Below, in pieces: positions 27,628 through 36,476 of a stretch of 64,000 bases of DNA (positions are counted from its first letter, which is position 1; each line of letters starts with the position of its first letter). A program made the translations under genes and the position numbers. Source of the DNA: JAMXLG01 sp963818925 (GTDB lineage: Bacteria; Vulcanimicrobiota; Vulcanimicrobiia; Vulcanimicrobiales; Vulcanimicrobiaceae); NCBI GenBank assembly GCA_963818925.1, contig CAWFTN010000001.1, forward strand, positions 2,418,001-2,482,000, in the 5' to 3' direction. The notes under the pieces were generated by a model. That model was given only the letters and a program-made list of their open reading frames with translations, was not told the DNA's origin and ran no database searches.

Positions 27628-28907
27628 TCCTCGTCGCGGTCATTTTTGCGGTGGGCGCGATCGTCAGCCGTGTTCTCCTCGCATCGGCGCCCGCGCGTTT
27701 CGTTATCGATCTCGCTCAGCCCATTCCCGTCGTCACGTGGTGGGGTGACGCCGGTTCCTTCTTCGTCCTCGTTCTTCTGGTAACGATTGCGGCGGCATCG
27801 ATCCCATATGCATGGTCGCTGCGACGCGATGCGCCGGCGGTTCGCGACGTCGCGATTGCGTCGGCAGTTACGCTTATCGCCGCGCTGTTTTGGCTGCCGC
27901 TGTTCTCGAGCGACGTCTATGCATATGCCGCGTACGGCGAAATGGCGCGTCTCGGCATCAATCCCTACGTTCACAGCGCGCTGCCGGCGAACGATCCGCT
28001 GCTCCGCGCCGCGTTGTGGCAATGGACCGGTACACTGCCCATTTGTGTTTACGGCTCGCTCTTCGTTTCGATCGCGAAGTTCGTCGTGCTTGCGACGCGG
28101 CACCTGAGCGTCGCATTGCAGCTGAATGCCTTCCGAATCGTCTCCTCTGCGGCGTTTCTTTGCAGCGTCGTGTTGCTGTCGATGTGCGGCATCTCGACCG
28201 ATGCGCGGCGCGCGCGGCAAGCAGCGCTCTTCTTCGCGCTCAACCCCGTCGCGATATGGGCGGCCGCAGAGGGCCACAACGACACGTGGATGCTCGCGCT
28301 CGTTCTCGCGGGTTTCGCGCTCTACCGTACAAACAGCGCGGCAGGCGCGTTCGTCGCGATGCTTGCGGGCGCAATCAAAATTCCCGGGCTGCTTGCGGGC
28401 GGAACGCTCGCGCTGACGGGATTCGTTCAACGTCGCGACTGGCGCACGCTCGCCGGCGCGGTCCTCGGGCTCGCAATCGTGCTCGCTGCGTCGCTGCCGT
28501 TGATCTATGGAACGGCGCGCGACCTTGCGCCGCACGGACACTATGCGCCGTTTGCCTCGGTGCAATCGTTGCATCCGCTTCTTGCGCTGGCGATCGCGAT
28601 CGGCGTAGCGTTACTCGTGCCGTCTGCGACCTCCATCGTCGATCGCGCGGCGCTCCTCGCGCTCGCGACGTGGCTTGCCATTCCCAATCCATATCCGTGG
28701 TATGCGTTATGGTTGCTGCCACTGGCTGCATGGACGAGCGACCGCCGCGTCACACTCACGATCGCGCTCGTCTCCGCGGCGGCAATGCTACGCTACGCTC
28801 CTGACGCAATCGCCCTACCGGATGCCGCCGCAACGGCAATCCTCGGCATCGCCGCCGTTCTCGCTTACACGCCGCTCCTGCGTCGTGGTATAATCGTGCG
28901 CTCGTGA
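27618..28907 (+). CDS. GT-C family polyprenyl-phosphate-mannose-type glycosyltransferase (MptB-like)
   Basis: A multi-membrane protein of about 429 residues. I prefer the GTG at 27618, which overlaps the preceding stop by 10 bases and gives a clean first helix; a GTG at 27564 is also open. The first periplasmic loop SSDVYAYAAYGEMARLGINPYVH carries the Asp and the G-x-NPY motif of actinobacterial-type alpha-mannosyltransferases (MptA/MptB). Later FALNPVAIWAAAEGHNDTW fits the same family. It probably uses a polyprenyl-phosphate sugar such as the product of the GT2 enzymes here. The TGA overlaps the mfd start as GTGA. Confidence 0.84.
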   Translation: MRLILVAVIFAVGAIVSRVLLASAPARFVIDLAQPIPVVTWWGDAGSFFVLVLLVTIAAASIPYAWSLRRDAPAVRDVAIASAVTLIAALFWLPLFSSDVYAYAAYGEMARLGINPYVHSALPANDPLLRAALWQWTGTLPICVYGSLFVSIAKFVVLATRHLSVALQLNAFRIVSSAAFLCSVVLLSMCGISTDARRARQAALFFALNPVAIWAAAEGHNDTWMLALVLAGFALYRTNSAAGAFVAMLAGAIKIPGLLAGGTLALTGFVQRRDWRTLAGAVLGLAIVLAASLPLIYGTARDLAPHGHYAPFASVQSLHPLLALAIAIGVALLVPSATSIVDRAALLALATWLAIPNPYPWYALWLLPLAAWTSDRRVTLTIALVSAAAMLRYAPDAIALPDAAATAILGIAAVLAYTPLLRRGIIVRS

Positions 28908-31900
28908 TTGCCGAACACCGTATTCCCGCAGGCAAAACTGCCGCGCCCAACGCCGCTTTTCTCGACCTTCTTCGCTCGCAAAGCCGACCGCTTGCCGAGT
29001 TAATCGACGCATTGCGTTCAGGGCGTGGCGCTTATGCTGCGCACGAAACGATCGCGGCCGCCCGGCCTGCGCTGCTTGCCTCAATCTATGCGTCGCTGCA
29101 AGCGCCGATGCTCGTGGCCGTTCCGACGACTGACGTCGCCGAACGCGCATTCGCCGACATCCTCTACTACTTAGGCGAGCAAGAGCCGCAACACGTGGCG
29201 TTGTTGCGCTCGCGCGATGAAGCAATCGGCGCAATCGAATCGCCGTCCGAGCGCAGCGCGCGCATGTCGCTGCTGAACGATCTCGTGAACCAGAAGAGCC
29301 GCATTATCTTTGCTCCGATGATCGCGCTGCGTCAATATATGATGCCGCGCTCGATTTTCGAGTCGCTTCGCTTCACGCTGCGTGTCGGTGAAGATGCGGG
29401 CTGGGACGCAACGCTCGAACGTCTCTATCGTTTGGGTTACGTTCGCACCGACGTCGTGAGCGCCGTCGGCGAGTATGCCGTGCGCGGCGGTATTCTGGAC
29501 GTCTTTGCCGCGACCGAAGACGCGCCGAGCCGTATCGAGTTCTTCGGCGACACGGTCGACAGTATTCGTCCGTTCGATCTGGTGACGCAGCGCAGCGAAG
29601 GCTCCCTCGACGAAGTGCAAATCGTTCCGTGGGGCGAGATTCCGCGCGAAGAGCAGTACCGCAAAGACATCCTCGAACGCTTCGAGGGACCCGAGCGCGT
29701 GCGCGATGTTCTCTCGGCATTCGTGGAAACGGACAACGAAGTGCCGGCGTCGTGGCTTCCGCTCGCGTACGACAAGCATGCCACGCTGCTCGATTATCTG
29801 CGCGACGATGCAATCGTGGTGCTCGACGAGCCGTCGATGCTTGCGACGGTCGAACATGCGCTCGAAGAGGAGCGCTCGCGCGAGCAGAGCGTGCTGCTCG
29901 CGGGCGTCGAGTCGGGTGAATTCTCCGTCAGCGATCGCGAAGTCGATGAGGCGCTCCTCGCAGAGGTTGCGCTGCCGCATCCGCGCCTTCGCGATATGGC
30001 TTCCGCGTTTGCATCGCATCCGGGACTCGTGTTCCCCGGCGCAATCGAAAGCGGCGAGTCGCTCGAGTTCGTCCCGCGAATCACGCGCACGTATGTGCTC
30101 GAATGCCGTCCGGTCGAACATTTCAACCGGCAGATCGAGCTCTTTTCGCAAAGCGTTCGCGAATGGACCGCGCAGCGCGAAACGCTCTTCATCGTCAGCA
30201 GCGGCGTCTCGCGCGTCAAAGATTTGCTACGTGCAACAGGCGTGGATCAAGAACGGATTCACGTCGATTCCGGTTCAATCGAAAGCGGCTTTGCGTTTCC
30301 GGATCTTCGTTTGCGCGTGCTCGGCGATCGAGAGATCTTCGGCCAGCCGCCCAAACGCGTCAAACTGCGCGCCGTCAAGGAAGGCGTACCGGTTACGCTC
30401 GCCGACCTCAAAGTCGGGGATTACGTCGTGCACGCCGTGCACGGCATCGGCCAGTACCTCGGACTGCGGACCGAAACGATCCTCGGCGCGACGCAAGATT
30501 ATCTCGATTTGCACTACGCCGGGTCCGATCGCATGCTCGTTCCCGTAACGCAGATGCATCAGGTGACGAAGTACTCGGCGGCCGAAGGGCAGGTGCCGCG
30601 TCTTTCCAAGATGGGCGGCGCGGACTGGGTGCGCACGAAGACACGCGTCTCGGAATCGCTTGCGAAAATCGCCGATGGCCTCGTACAGCTCTATGCCGAA
30701 CGCGAGCTCAGCAAAGGTCACGCGTTCGGGCCGGACACGACGTGGCAAGGTGAAATGGAAGAGGCCTTTCCGTACGAGCCGACCGTCGATCAAGGCAAGG
30801 CGATCGACGCAGTCAAAGGCGATATGGAACGCGCGCGTCCCATGGATCGCCTGGTCTGCGGCGACGTCGGTTACGGCAAGACGGAAGTCGCGATGCGCGC
30901 TTCGTTTAAAGCCGTTGCCGACAAAAAGCAAGTGGCCGTACTCGTTCCGACGACGCTGCTCGCGGACCAGCACTTTCGCAACTTCAGCTCGCGCTTCGCC
31001 GGTTTCCCGATGCGCATCGAAGAGATTTCGCGCTTCAAATCCAAAGCCGAAGCGCGCGCGATCCTCAAAGATCTCGCCGAAGGCAAGGTCGACATCATCA
31101 TCGGCACGCACCGGTTGCTGCAGAAAGACGTCGCCTTCGCCGATCTCGGCTTGATCATCGTCGATGAAGAGCAGCGCTTCGGCGTCATGCACAAAGAACG
31201 GCTCAAAGAATATAAGACATCGGTCGATGTGCTGACGCTCTCGGCGACGCCGATTCCGCGCACCCTGCACATGTCGCTCATGGGCGTCCGCGATCTCTCG
31301 CTGATTCAAACGGCGCCGAAGAACCGCATGTCGGTCAAGACGGTCGTCGTGCCGGCGAGCGACGCAATCGTGCAGCGCGCGATCACCGCGGAACTGGATC
31401 GCGGCGGCCAGGTCTACTACTTGCACAACCGTGTAGAGTCGATCTACGCCGTGAAGAACGCGCTTGAAAAACTCGTACCGCGCGCGCGGATCGCCGTCGG
31501 CCACGGTCAGATGCACGAAAATGAGCTCGAGCCCGTGATGCAGTCGTTCATCGACGGCGAGATAGATATCCTCGTCGCCACGACGATCATTGAAAACGGC
31601 ATCGACATTCCGAACGTCAACACGATGATCGTCAACGATTCCGATAAATTCGGCCTCGCGCAACTCTATCAGTTGCGTGGCCGCGTCGGCCGTTCAAATC
31701 ATCAAGCCTATTGCTACCTGCTCTATCAGGGACACAAAGCGCTGACCGAAGATGCGAAAGCCCGACTCGAAGCGATTCGCGAATTCACGCATCTCGGCTC
31801 CGGTTTGCAGATCGCGATGCGCGACCTCGAGATTCGGGGTGCCGGCAATCTCGTTGGTGCTGCGCAGTCGGGATTCATCGGATCGGTCGGCTTCGATACG

Positions 31901-32410
31901 TATTGCCAATTGCTGGCCGACGCGATCGCGGAACGCCGAGGCGTGACGGCATCGCTCGAAGATCAGCGTGAAGCAGTGATCGACGTAAAGATCAGCGCCT
32001 TCATTCCGAACGACTACATTCCGCAAGTCTCGCAAAAGATCGCCGTGTACCAGCAACTCGCGAAGGCGCGTTCCGAAAGCGAAGTCGAGGAGATCGGCGC
32101 GGGCGTGCGCGATCGTTTCGGCGCGTTCCCGACGCCGCTCGACCGGCTCATCGAACTCACGAAACTTCGCGCGGTCGCACTGCAAAAGCACGTGACGCGG
32201 GTGGTCGTTGATGAGAAACGCCTGACGCTCGGCGTCGGTTCAGGCTTCTCGCTCGACCCGTCAATGATTCCAAAGTTCCAGTCGCTCACGAAGAACCGCT
32301 TCCGCTTCGGCGAGGGCAAAATCGTCGTGGACTTGCCCCCGCTTGCAAAGGGTGCCAGCCCCGAGGCAGTCTGGATGCCGCTGCTGCGCAAACTCCTCGA
32401 GGCCATGTAG
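28904..32410 (+). CDS. mfd: Transcription-repair coupling factor Mfd
   Basis: A 1168-residue DNA translocase that removes stalled RNA polymerase and recruits UvrA. The UvrB-like N-terminal part is followed by the RNA-polymerase-binding region beginning near PVTLADLKVGDYVVH (about residue 497). The RecG-like translocase comes next, with Walker A GDVGYGKTE (about 652) and Walker B DEEQRFG (about 754). Helicase motifs ATTIIENGIDIPNVNT and QLYQLRGRVGRS follow, then the C-terminal TRCF domain. Full length for the family. The GTG start overlaps the stop of the upstream membrane glycosyltransferase. A probable terminator follows. Confidence 0.98.
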   Translation: MIAEHRIPAGKTAAPNAAFLDLLRSQSRPLAELIDALRSGRGAYAAHETIAAARPALLASIYASLQAPMLVAVPTTDVAERAFADILYYLGEQEPQHVALLRSRDEAIGAIESPSERSARMSLLNDLVNQKSRIIFAPMIALRQYMMPRSIFESLRFTLRVGEDAGWDATLERLYRLGYVRTDVVSAVGEYAVRGGILDVFAATEDAPSRIEFFGDTVDSIRPFDLVTQRSEGSLDEVQIVPWGEIPREEQYRKDILERFEGPERVRDVLSAFVETDNEVPASWLPLAYDKHATLLDYLRDDAIVVLDEPSMLATVEHALEEERSREQSVLLAGVESGEFSVSDREVDEALLAEVALPHPRLRDMASAFASHPGLVFPGAIESGESLEFVPRITRTYVLECRPVEHFNRQIELFSQSVREWTAQRETLFIVSSGVSRVKDLLRATGVDQERIHVDSGSIESGFAFPDLRLRVLGDREIFGQPPKRVKLRAVKEGVPVTLADLKVGDYVVHAVHGIGQYLGLRTETILGATQDYLDLHYAGSDRMLVPVTQMHQVTKYSAAEGQVPRLSKMGGADWVRTKTRVSESLAKIADGLVQLYAERELSKGHAFGPDTTWQGEMEEAFPYEPTVDQGKAIDAVKGDMERARPMDRLVCGDVGYGKTEVAMRASFKAVADKKQVAVLVPTTLLADQHFRNFSSRFAGFPMRIEEISRFKSKAEARAILKDLAEGKVDIIIGTHRLLQKDVAFADLGLIIVDEEQRFGVMHKERLKEYKTSVDVLTLSATPIPRTLHMSLMGVRDLSLIQTAPKNRMSVKTVVVPASDAIVQRAITAELDRGGQVYYLHNRVESIYAVKNALEKLVPRARIAVGHGQMHENELEPVMQSFIDGEIDILVATTIIENGIDIPNVNTMIVNDSDKFGLAQLYQLRGRVGRSNHQAYCYLLYQGHKALTEDAKARLEAIREFTHLGSGLQIAMRDLEIRGAGNLVGAAQSGFIGSVGFDTYCQLLADAIAERRGVTASLEDQREAVIDVKISAFIPNDYIPQVSQKIAVYQQLAKARSESEVEEIGAGVRDRFGAFPTPLDRLIELTKLRAVALQKHVTRVVVDEKRLTLGVGSGFSLDPSMIPKFQSLTKNRFRFGEGKIVVDLPPLAKGASPEAVWMPLLRKLLEAM

Positions 32411-32448
32411 GGGAGCCCGAAGGGACGGACGAACCTGGCCCGACGGCG

Positions 32449-32471
32449 CGGAGCCCCTTCGGCTCCGCTTT
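32449..32471 (+). terminator. Hairpin terminator after mfd
   Basis: A perfect 7-base-pair stem (CGGAGCC at 32449-32455 pairing with GGCTCCG at 32461-32467) with a 5-base loop, followed by CTTT. It lies between the mfd stop and the ribosome site of the foldase gene. The short T run makes it a weak intrinsic terminator or an mRNA 3' hairpin. Confidence 0.5.
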
Positions 32472-32498
32472 ACTACGCTCTTGTCACCTGGAGAGACC

Positions 32499-33467
32499 AT
32501 GCCGAAAGCCCACCGCATCGTTGCGGGCCTTGCCACCGCGTTTCTCGCCGCGTCGCTCGCGGCGTGCAGCGGTGCCGGCGGTTCCATCGCAACCGTGAAC
32601 GGCACGCCGATCAGCAAGTCCGACTTCGACAACAAGCTCGAGTCGAGCCCGGCTGCGCTCGGAACGCTGCAGCAAATGGTTCGCGACCAACTGATCGACC
32701 AGTACGCGAAGAATAACAACATTACCGTAAGCAGCGACGACATCGCCAAGCGCGAGGACGAGCTGAAGGCGAATTTCCCGCCGGGTCAGTGGGATGAGAT
32801 GCTGAAAGCGCGCGGCCTCAGCGAGGACGACGTGCACAACGCGTTGCGCGAGCAGATCATCATCGACAAGGCCGTCGGCAAAGACGTTCATGTGACGGAC
32901 GCGCAGATCAAAGCGTACTTCGATAAGAATCACGCCGCGTTCGACAAGCCGGAACAAGTGAAGGCGCGCCACATTCTGGTGCCCGATCTGAAGACGGCGC
33001 AGAAAGTCGAAGCCGATCTGAAGTCCGGCAAAGACTTTGCTGCTGAAGCGAAGCAGTACTCGATGGATCCGGGCAGCAAGGACAAGGGCGGCGATCTCGG
33101 CGAGTTCCGTCGCGGCCAAATGGTTCCGGCATTCGATAAGGCGGCGTTCTCGCTGCCGGTCGGTCAGATCAGCCAGCCGGTGAAGTCGCCGTTCGGCTAT
33201 CACATCATTCAGGTCGAAAGCCGCGATCCGGGTCAGAAGGCGACGGTCGCGAACACGCACGATCGCATCGCCGAGCTCCTTCGCCAGCAACAAGAGGCGC
33301 CGTTGATTCAGCCGTTCCTCCAAGATCTGCAATCGAAGGCGAACATCCAGGTGAACGATCCGCGCTTCGCGGCTGCGTTCCCGTCGCCCGCACCGACTGC
33401 GGCGGGCTCCGCCGCACCGGCCGCAACGACAGCCGCTCCGGCAGCCTCGGCATCGGCCGGCCACTAG
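32499..33467 (+). CDS. Parvulin-type peptidyl-prolyl isomerase lipoprotein (PrsA/SurA-like foldase)
   Basis: A 322-residue lipoprotein starting at an ATG preceded by GGAGAG. The signal peptide ends in LAASLAAC. A SurA_N-like helical chaperone segment (about residues 30-150) starts with IATVNGTPISKSDF. The parvulin domain (about 155-250) includes KARHILVPD, KDKGGDLGEFRRGQMVPAFDKAAF and SPFGYHIIQVE. The C-terminal 30 residues are an Ala/Pro linker-like tail. It helps fold secreted or outer-membrane proteins in the periplasm. It is followed by a strong terminator, so it ends its transcription unit. Confidence 0.94.
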   Translation: MPKAHRIVAGLATAFLAASLAACSGAGGSIATVNGTPISKSDFDNKLESSPAALGTLQQMVRDQLIDQYAKNNNITVSSDDIAKREDELKANFPPGQWDEMLKARGLSEDDVHNALREQIIIDKAVGKDVHVTDAQIKAYFDKNHAAFDKPEQVKARHILVPDLKTAQKVEADLKSGKDFAAEAKQYSMDPGSKDKGGDLGEFRRGQMVPAFDKAAFSLPVGQISQPVKSPFGYHIIQVESRDPGQKATVANTHDRIAELLRQQQEAPLIQPFLQDLQSKANIQVNDPRFAAAFPSPAPTAAGSAAPAATTAAPAASASAGH

Positions 33468-33471
33468 ACTC

Positions 33472-33498
33472 TGTCATCCTGAGCTTGTCGAAGGAAGG
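33472..33498 (+). repeat. Dispersed intergenic repeat, copy 1
   Basis: Begins TGTCATCCTGAGC and ends GTCGAAGGA. It shares these two blocks with the copies at 44898-44933 and 56886-56927 (the last in reverse orientation). This copy lacks the internal spacer seen in the others. It lies just after the foldase stop and abuts the terminator stem. Confidence 0.75.
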
Positions 33499-33517
33499 GG
33501 CCCAAATGGGCCCCTTC
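33494..33517 (+). terminator. Strong hairpin terminator after the foldase gene
   Basis: A perfect 10-base-pair stem (GAAGGGGCCC at 33494-33503 with GGGCCCCTTC at 33508-33517) closed by an AAAT loop and followed by GCTATTTC. Placed 26 bases after the stop codon, it fits a rho-independent terminator, partly built on the repeat. Confidence 0.8.
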
Positions 33518-33543
33518 GCTATTTCTAGAACCAGGCGCGAATA

Positions 33544-34737
33544 ATGCTCGTACGCATCGTGGGGCTCGGGCCCGGCGACCCCGGATATCTGACGGTCGGC
33601 AGCATCGACGCCATGCGCTCCGCGCGCTGGGGGATGACGCTGCTCGCGCCGCCCGATTTGCAAAAGGCGCTCACCGACGCCGGCGTCGAGTTGATGCGCG
33701 ACCTGATTCCCGACGCGGCGCCGCTCGTACGCGGCAACGCCGAAGCGATCGATCATTTCATCGCTCGTATCAAAGTGCTCGGCAATGACATTCTCGCGGT
33801 CGGCGTGCTCGGCAATCCGCTCTCCGATGTTCCGGGACTTCCGCCGCTGCTGCGCGCGCTCGAAGCGGACCGCTTTCGAACCGAGATCACGCCCGGCATG
33901 CCGCGCGCGACGCTCTCCGCGTCGATGCCGATGCCGCTCGTGCCGCTCCCGCCGCAATCGCAGCACTACTCATTCGACGATCTCATCGAAATCATGGCGC
34001 GCTTACGCGACGGCTGTCCTTGGGATAAAGAGCAAACGCATCGCACGCTCGTGCCGTATTTGATCGAAGAAACGTACGAAGTCGTCGAAGCGATCGAAGC
34101 CGACGACATGGACGCACTATGCGAAGAACTCGGCGATCTTCTGCTTCAGATCGTCTTCCATTCGCAGCTCGGATCGGAAGTCGGAAAGTTCACCGTCGCC
34201 GACGTGATCGATGCGCTCTCGAACAAAATGGTGCGCCGCCACCCGCACGTCTTCGGCGATGCGGTGATCGAAGACGTCGAATCGCAGTGGCAGAGCTGGG
34301 AAGCGCTCAAGGCAAAAGAAAAAACAGGCCTCAAACGCAAGAGCCGCCTGGAGGGCATTCCCAAACATCTCGGCGCGCTGCAACGCGGGCAACGGATGCA
34401 AGAGAAGGCGTCCCGCGTCGGTTTCGATTGGCCCGGCGTCCACGGCGTGCTCGACAAGCTCCATGAAGAAATGACGGAACTCGCGGAAGCACGCCGCGAT
34501 AAACAAGACGATCCGCACGTACGCGAAGAATTAGGCGACGTGCTCTTCACGATCGTGAATCTTGCGCGCGCGCTCGGCATCGACGCCGAGACGGCGATGC
34601 GCGAAGCCAACGAAAAATTTTACCGCCGTTTCAGCTTTATGGAAGAACGCGCAGCCGCGGCAGGCAAAGCGCTCTCCGATCTCTCGCTTGACGAACTCGA
34701 GGAACTGTGGCAGTTAGCGAAGACCCAAGCAGCATAA
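33544..34737 (+). CDS. mazG: MazG nucleoside triphosphate pyrophosphohydrolase fused to a shortened tetrapyrrole-methylase-like domain
   Basis: A 397-residue protein. Residues 1 to about 145 begin with VRIVGLGPGDPGYLTVGS, the start motif of SAM-dependent tetrapyrrole methylases, but the domain is about half the size of that in YabN-type fusions. Two MazG repeats follow. The first (about 150-240) has CPWDKEQTHRTLVPYLIEE and the catalytic EETYEV...EELGDLLLQ acidic motif; the second (about 290-375) has GFDWPGV, LHEEMTELAEA and EELGDVLFTIVNLAR. MazG hydrolyses non-canonical or excess NTPs. The N-terminal remnant is probably non-catalytic. The hotdog gene start lies inside its 3' end. Confidence 0.92.
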   Translation: MLVRIVGLGPGDPGYLTVGSIDAMRSARWGMTLLAPPDLQKALTDAGVELMRDLIPDAAPLVRGNAEAIDHFIARIKVLGNDILAVGVLGNPLSDVPGLPPLLRALEADRFRTEITPGMPRATLSASMPMPLVPLPPQSQHYSFDDLIEIMARLRDGCPWDKEQTHRTLVPYLIEETYEVVEAIEADDMDALCEELGDLLLQIVFHSQLGSEVGKFTVADVIDALSNKMVRRHPHVFGDAVIEDVESQWQSWEALKAKEKTGLKRKSRLEGIPKHLGALQRGQRMQEKASRVGFDWPGVHGVLDKLHEEMTELAEARRDKQDDPHVREELGDVLFTIVNLARALGIDAETAMREANEKFYRRFSFMEERAAAAGKALSDLSLDELEELWQLAKTQAA

Positions 34738-35114
34738 CGAGTCTGATCCGCCTGCGGATGAGCGCGCACGACGCGCACTACGGCGGCGATCTCGTCGACG
34801 GCGCGCGCATGCTCGCGCTTTTCGGCGACGTAGCGACGGAGTTGCTCATCCGCCTCGACGGGGATGAGGGACTGTTTGTCGCGTACGACAAGATCGAATT
34901 TTTTGCCCCGGTGTATGCCGGCGATTATATCGAAGCAGAAGGCCGCATCGCCCGTATCGGCAACACGTCGCGCGCAATGACGTTCGAGGCGCGCAAAGTG
35001 ATCGCCGCGCGCACCGACCTCAGCGACAGCGCCGCAGACTTTCTCACCGAGCCGGTCGTCGTGTGCCGCGCAAGCGGAACGTGCGTGACGCCCAAAGAGA
35101 ATAAACGGCGCTAA
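34707..35114 (+). CDS. Hotdog-fold protein related to 3-aminobutyryl-CoA ammonia-lyase (Kal)
   Basis: A 135-residue protein whose core closely resembles Kal of lysine fermentation: MSAHDAHYGGDLVDGARMLALFGDVATELL, GDEGLFVAYDKIEFFAPVYAGDYIEAEG and SRAMTFEARKVI. Kal removes ammonia from 3-aminobutyryl-CoA. No other lysine-fermentation gene is visible, so the true substrate may be another acyl-CoA. The GTG start at 34707 overlaps mazG by 31 bases; no later start precedes the conserved RLRMSAHD. Co-expression with mazG is likely. Family firm, substrate uncertain. Confidence 0.8.
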   Translation: MAVSEDPSSITSLIRLRMSAHDAHYGGDLVDGARMLALFGDVATELLIRLDGDEGLFVAYDKIEFFAPVYAGDYIEAEGRIARIGNTSRAMTFEARKVIAARTDLSDSAADFLTEPVVVCRASGTCVTPKENKRR

Positions 35115-35120
35115 TCCGCG

Positions 35121-36023
35121 CTACTCACATGTAGACGTGAGTGCTTTGGCCGTGTAATACGCAACCTTCGGGTGATACGCCGGATCGACAAGGCCGTACG
35201 GCCAGTTGTATGGCGCAGTATTTCCCGCTGTACCGTCACGAAGTTCGCACCAGATCAACGTCGGCAAACCCAGTGCCCGGTGGAGGTACCACATGCCGCG
35301 AAGGAACGCCGACTGATCTTGTGTCGACGGTATGCACGTCTCCGTCGTGTGGATCGGGACGTCAGCCGGCAAAAGTTTCCGTAGCGCGACGTAGTCCGCG
35401 GACGCAGCAGATGGGTCTTTGTAACTGTGAACGGCGCAACCGGTGAGGATATCGTAGACGCCCTGCTGCAGTAGCGCGAAGCTCCATCGAACGTCGATTC
35501 CGCTCGTTCCGCCGCTCCAGACTTCGTTTGCTCCGTTCTCCCGCAACGCCGTTCCGGCGGTCATCGCCACCTTCGCGTACTCGAGGACGTTCGGTGTTGC
35601 GCCCCAATAGTTTGCCAGATTCGGTTCGTTCCAAAGCTCCCAAATCGGATCGTATCCGGCATAGCGGCGATGAATGGTTGCGCACTGCTTTGCATACGTC
35701 GCGACGTCGACGGGCTGTTTACTATACGGGGAGATCAAAACGACACGCAAACCGTATTGCGTCGCTTTCGGAATTACGATATCCGCGCGGCCGGAATTTC
35801 CGTCGACCCCCATGCGAACGTATTGGCCTCCGCAGGCCACGATGAGTTGTAGCGCTTTGTCGACGTCATCAGCGTCATAGATCACCGCACCGAAGCGCGT
35901 TGAAGGCAAAGCCTTCCCGCATGTCGGCGGCAGTGGTGCGGTATCGTGCTGGTCCCACGCGCAATCCGAAACCGAGAGCGCTAACGCGCCTCCGAGAAGC
36001 TGCAACGCATGCTTTCTCCGCAC
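35121..36023 (-). CDS. Secreted glycoside-hydrolase-like protein (clan A TIM barrel)
   Basis: A 300-residue protein with an N-terminal export signal (basic start, hydrophobic LLGGALALSVS, then a Cys that could be lipidated). The TIM-barrel signature WELWNEPNLANYW at about residue 130 supplies the expected acid/base Glu of GH5/GH39-type enzymes. IHTTETCIPS at about residue 226 supplies a candidate nucleophile Glu. The barrel is small, near 265 residues. It may trim or recycle surface glycan. GTG start, no clear ribosome site. It sits convergent with the hotdog gene, 6 bases apart. Confidence 0.75.
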   Translation of the reverse strand: MRRKHALQLLGGALALSVSDCAWDQHDTAPLPPTCGKALPSTRFGAVIYDADDVDKALQLIVACGGQYVRMGVDGNSGRADIVIPKATQYGLRVVLISPYSKQPVDVATYAKQCATIHRRYAGYDPIWELWNEPNLANYWGATPNVLEYAKVAMTAGTALRENGANEVWSGGTSGIDVRWSFALLQQGVYDILTGCAVHSYKDPSAASADYVALRKLLPADVPIHTTETCIPSTQDQSAFLRGMWYLHRALGLPTLIWCELRDGTAGNTAPYNWPYGLVDPAYHPKVAYYTAKALTSTCE

Positions 36024-36077
36024 ATTACTATGACGCGCAAATCCTCACGTGCGATGCGAAACTGAAGTTCGTTCTCG

Positions 36078-36392
36078 TTATATTTTTCCCAGGATATCTT
36101 TCGCTAATCCAGGGGCGAACGACGCAAGCGTTTCCGGATGATGCTCGATAAACGCGATCACAGCGTTTTTCAAACCGACGGGATTGTCTTGCGCTGATTT
36201 AAGCAAATCGCCGAGTTCTTTCGCAAGGTCGGTTTGCCCCTGATCGTTGAGGTTCGTCATCGCCGTCTGTGCATGCTGTGATACTTCACCCGGCGGCATC
36301 TCACCGATCGACGCCTTCGCGGCATCGCTCACGGCTTGCGGATTGCTATCCTGAAGTTTTTGCTCAACAAGACCCTTGATTTCATCAAACAT
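36078..36392 (-). CDS. Small helical protein of unknown function
   Basis: A 104-residue acidic, mostly helical protein with no signal peptide or membrane segment and no family I recognise. It reads like a small cytosolic protein: amphipathic helices and a repeated QxxxxxAxxA-like spacing. GGGAG lies close upstream of the ATG. Codon use is like its neighbours, which argues it is a real gene. It stands alone between two genes of the same strand. Confidence 0.6.
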   Translation of the reverse strand: MFDEIKGLVEQKLQDSNPQAVSDAAKASIGEMPPGEVSQHAQTAMTNLNDQGQTDLAKELGDLLKSAQDNPVGLKNAVIAFIEHHPETLASFAPGLAKDILGKI

Positions 36393-36476
36393 GACTCCCG
36401 AAATGTACCCACTATCGAGCCATGAAATCGGTTTCGCGGAAGCTCAGCTTGCGTATTTATGCACGCGCTACTGCCG

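Noticed and set aside
30275..31663. 462-codon minus-strand frame opposite mfd, with others at 29171-30151 and 27543-28574
   Set aside because: These are antisense shadows of mfd and the MptB-like gene: no domain, biased composition, no start context.
32484..33464. 326-codon minus-strand frame opposite the parvulin foldase
   Set aside because: Arg/Leu-rich mirror of the foldase gene with no motif; the plus-strand gene has signal peptide, lipobox and domain evidence.
33205..33966. 253-codon minus-strand frame containing SFDKLRMT
   Set aside because: The peptide is the translated dispersed repeat, a common false protein; the frame overlaps real genes on the other strand.
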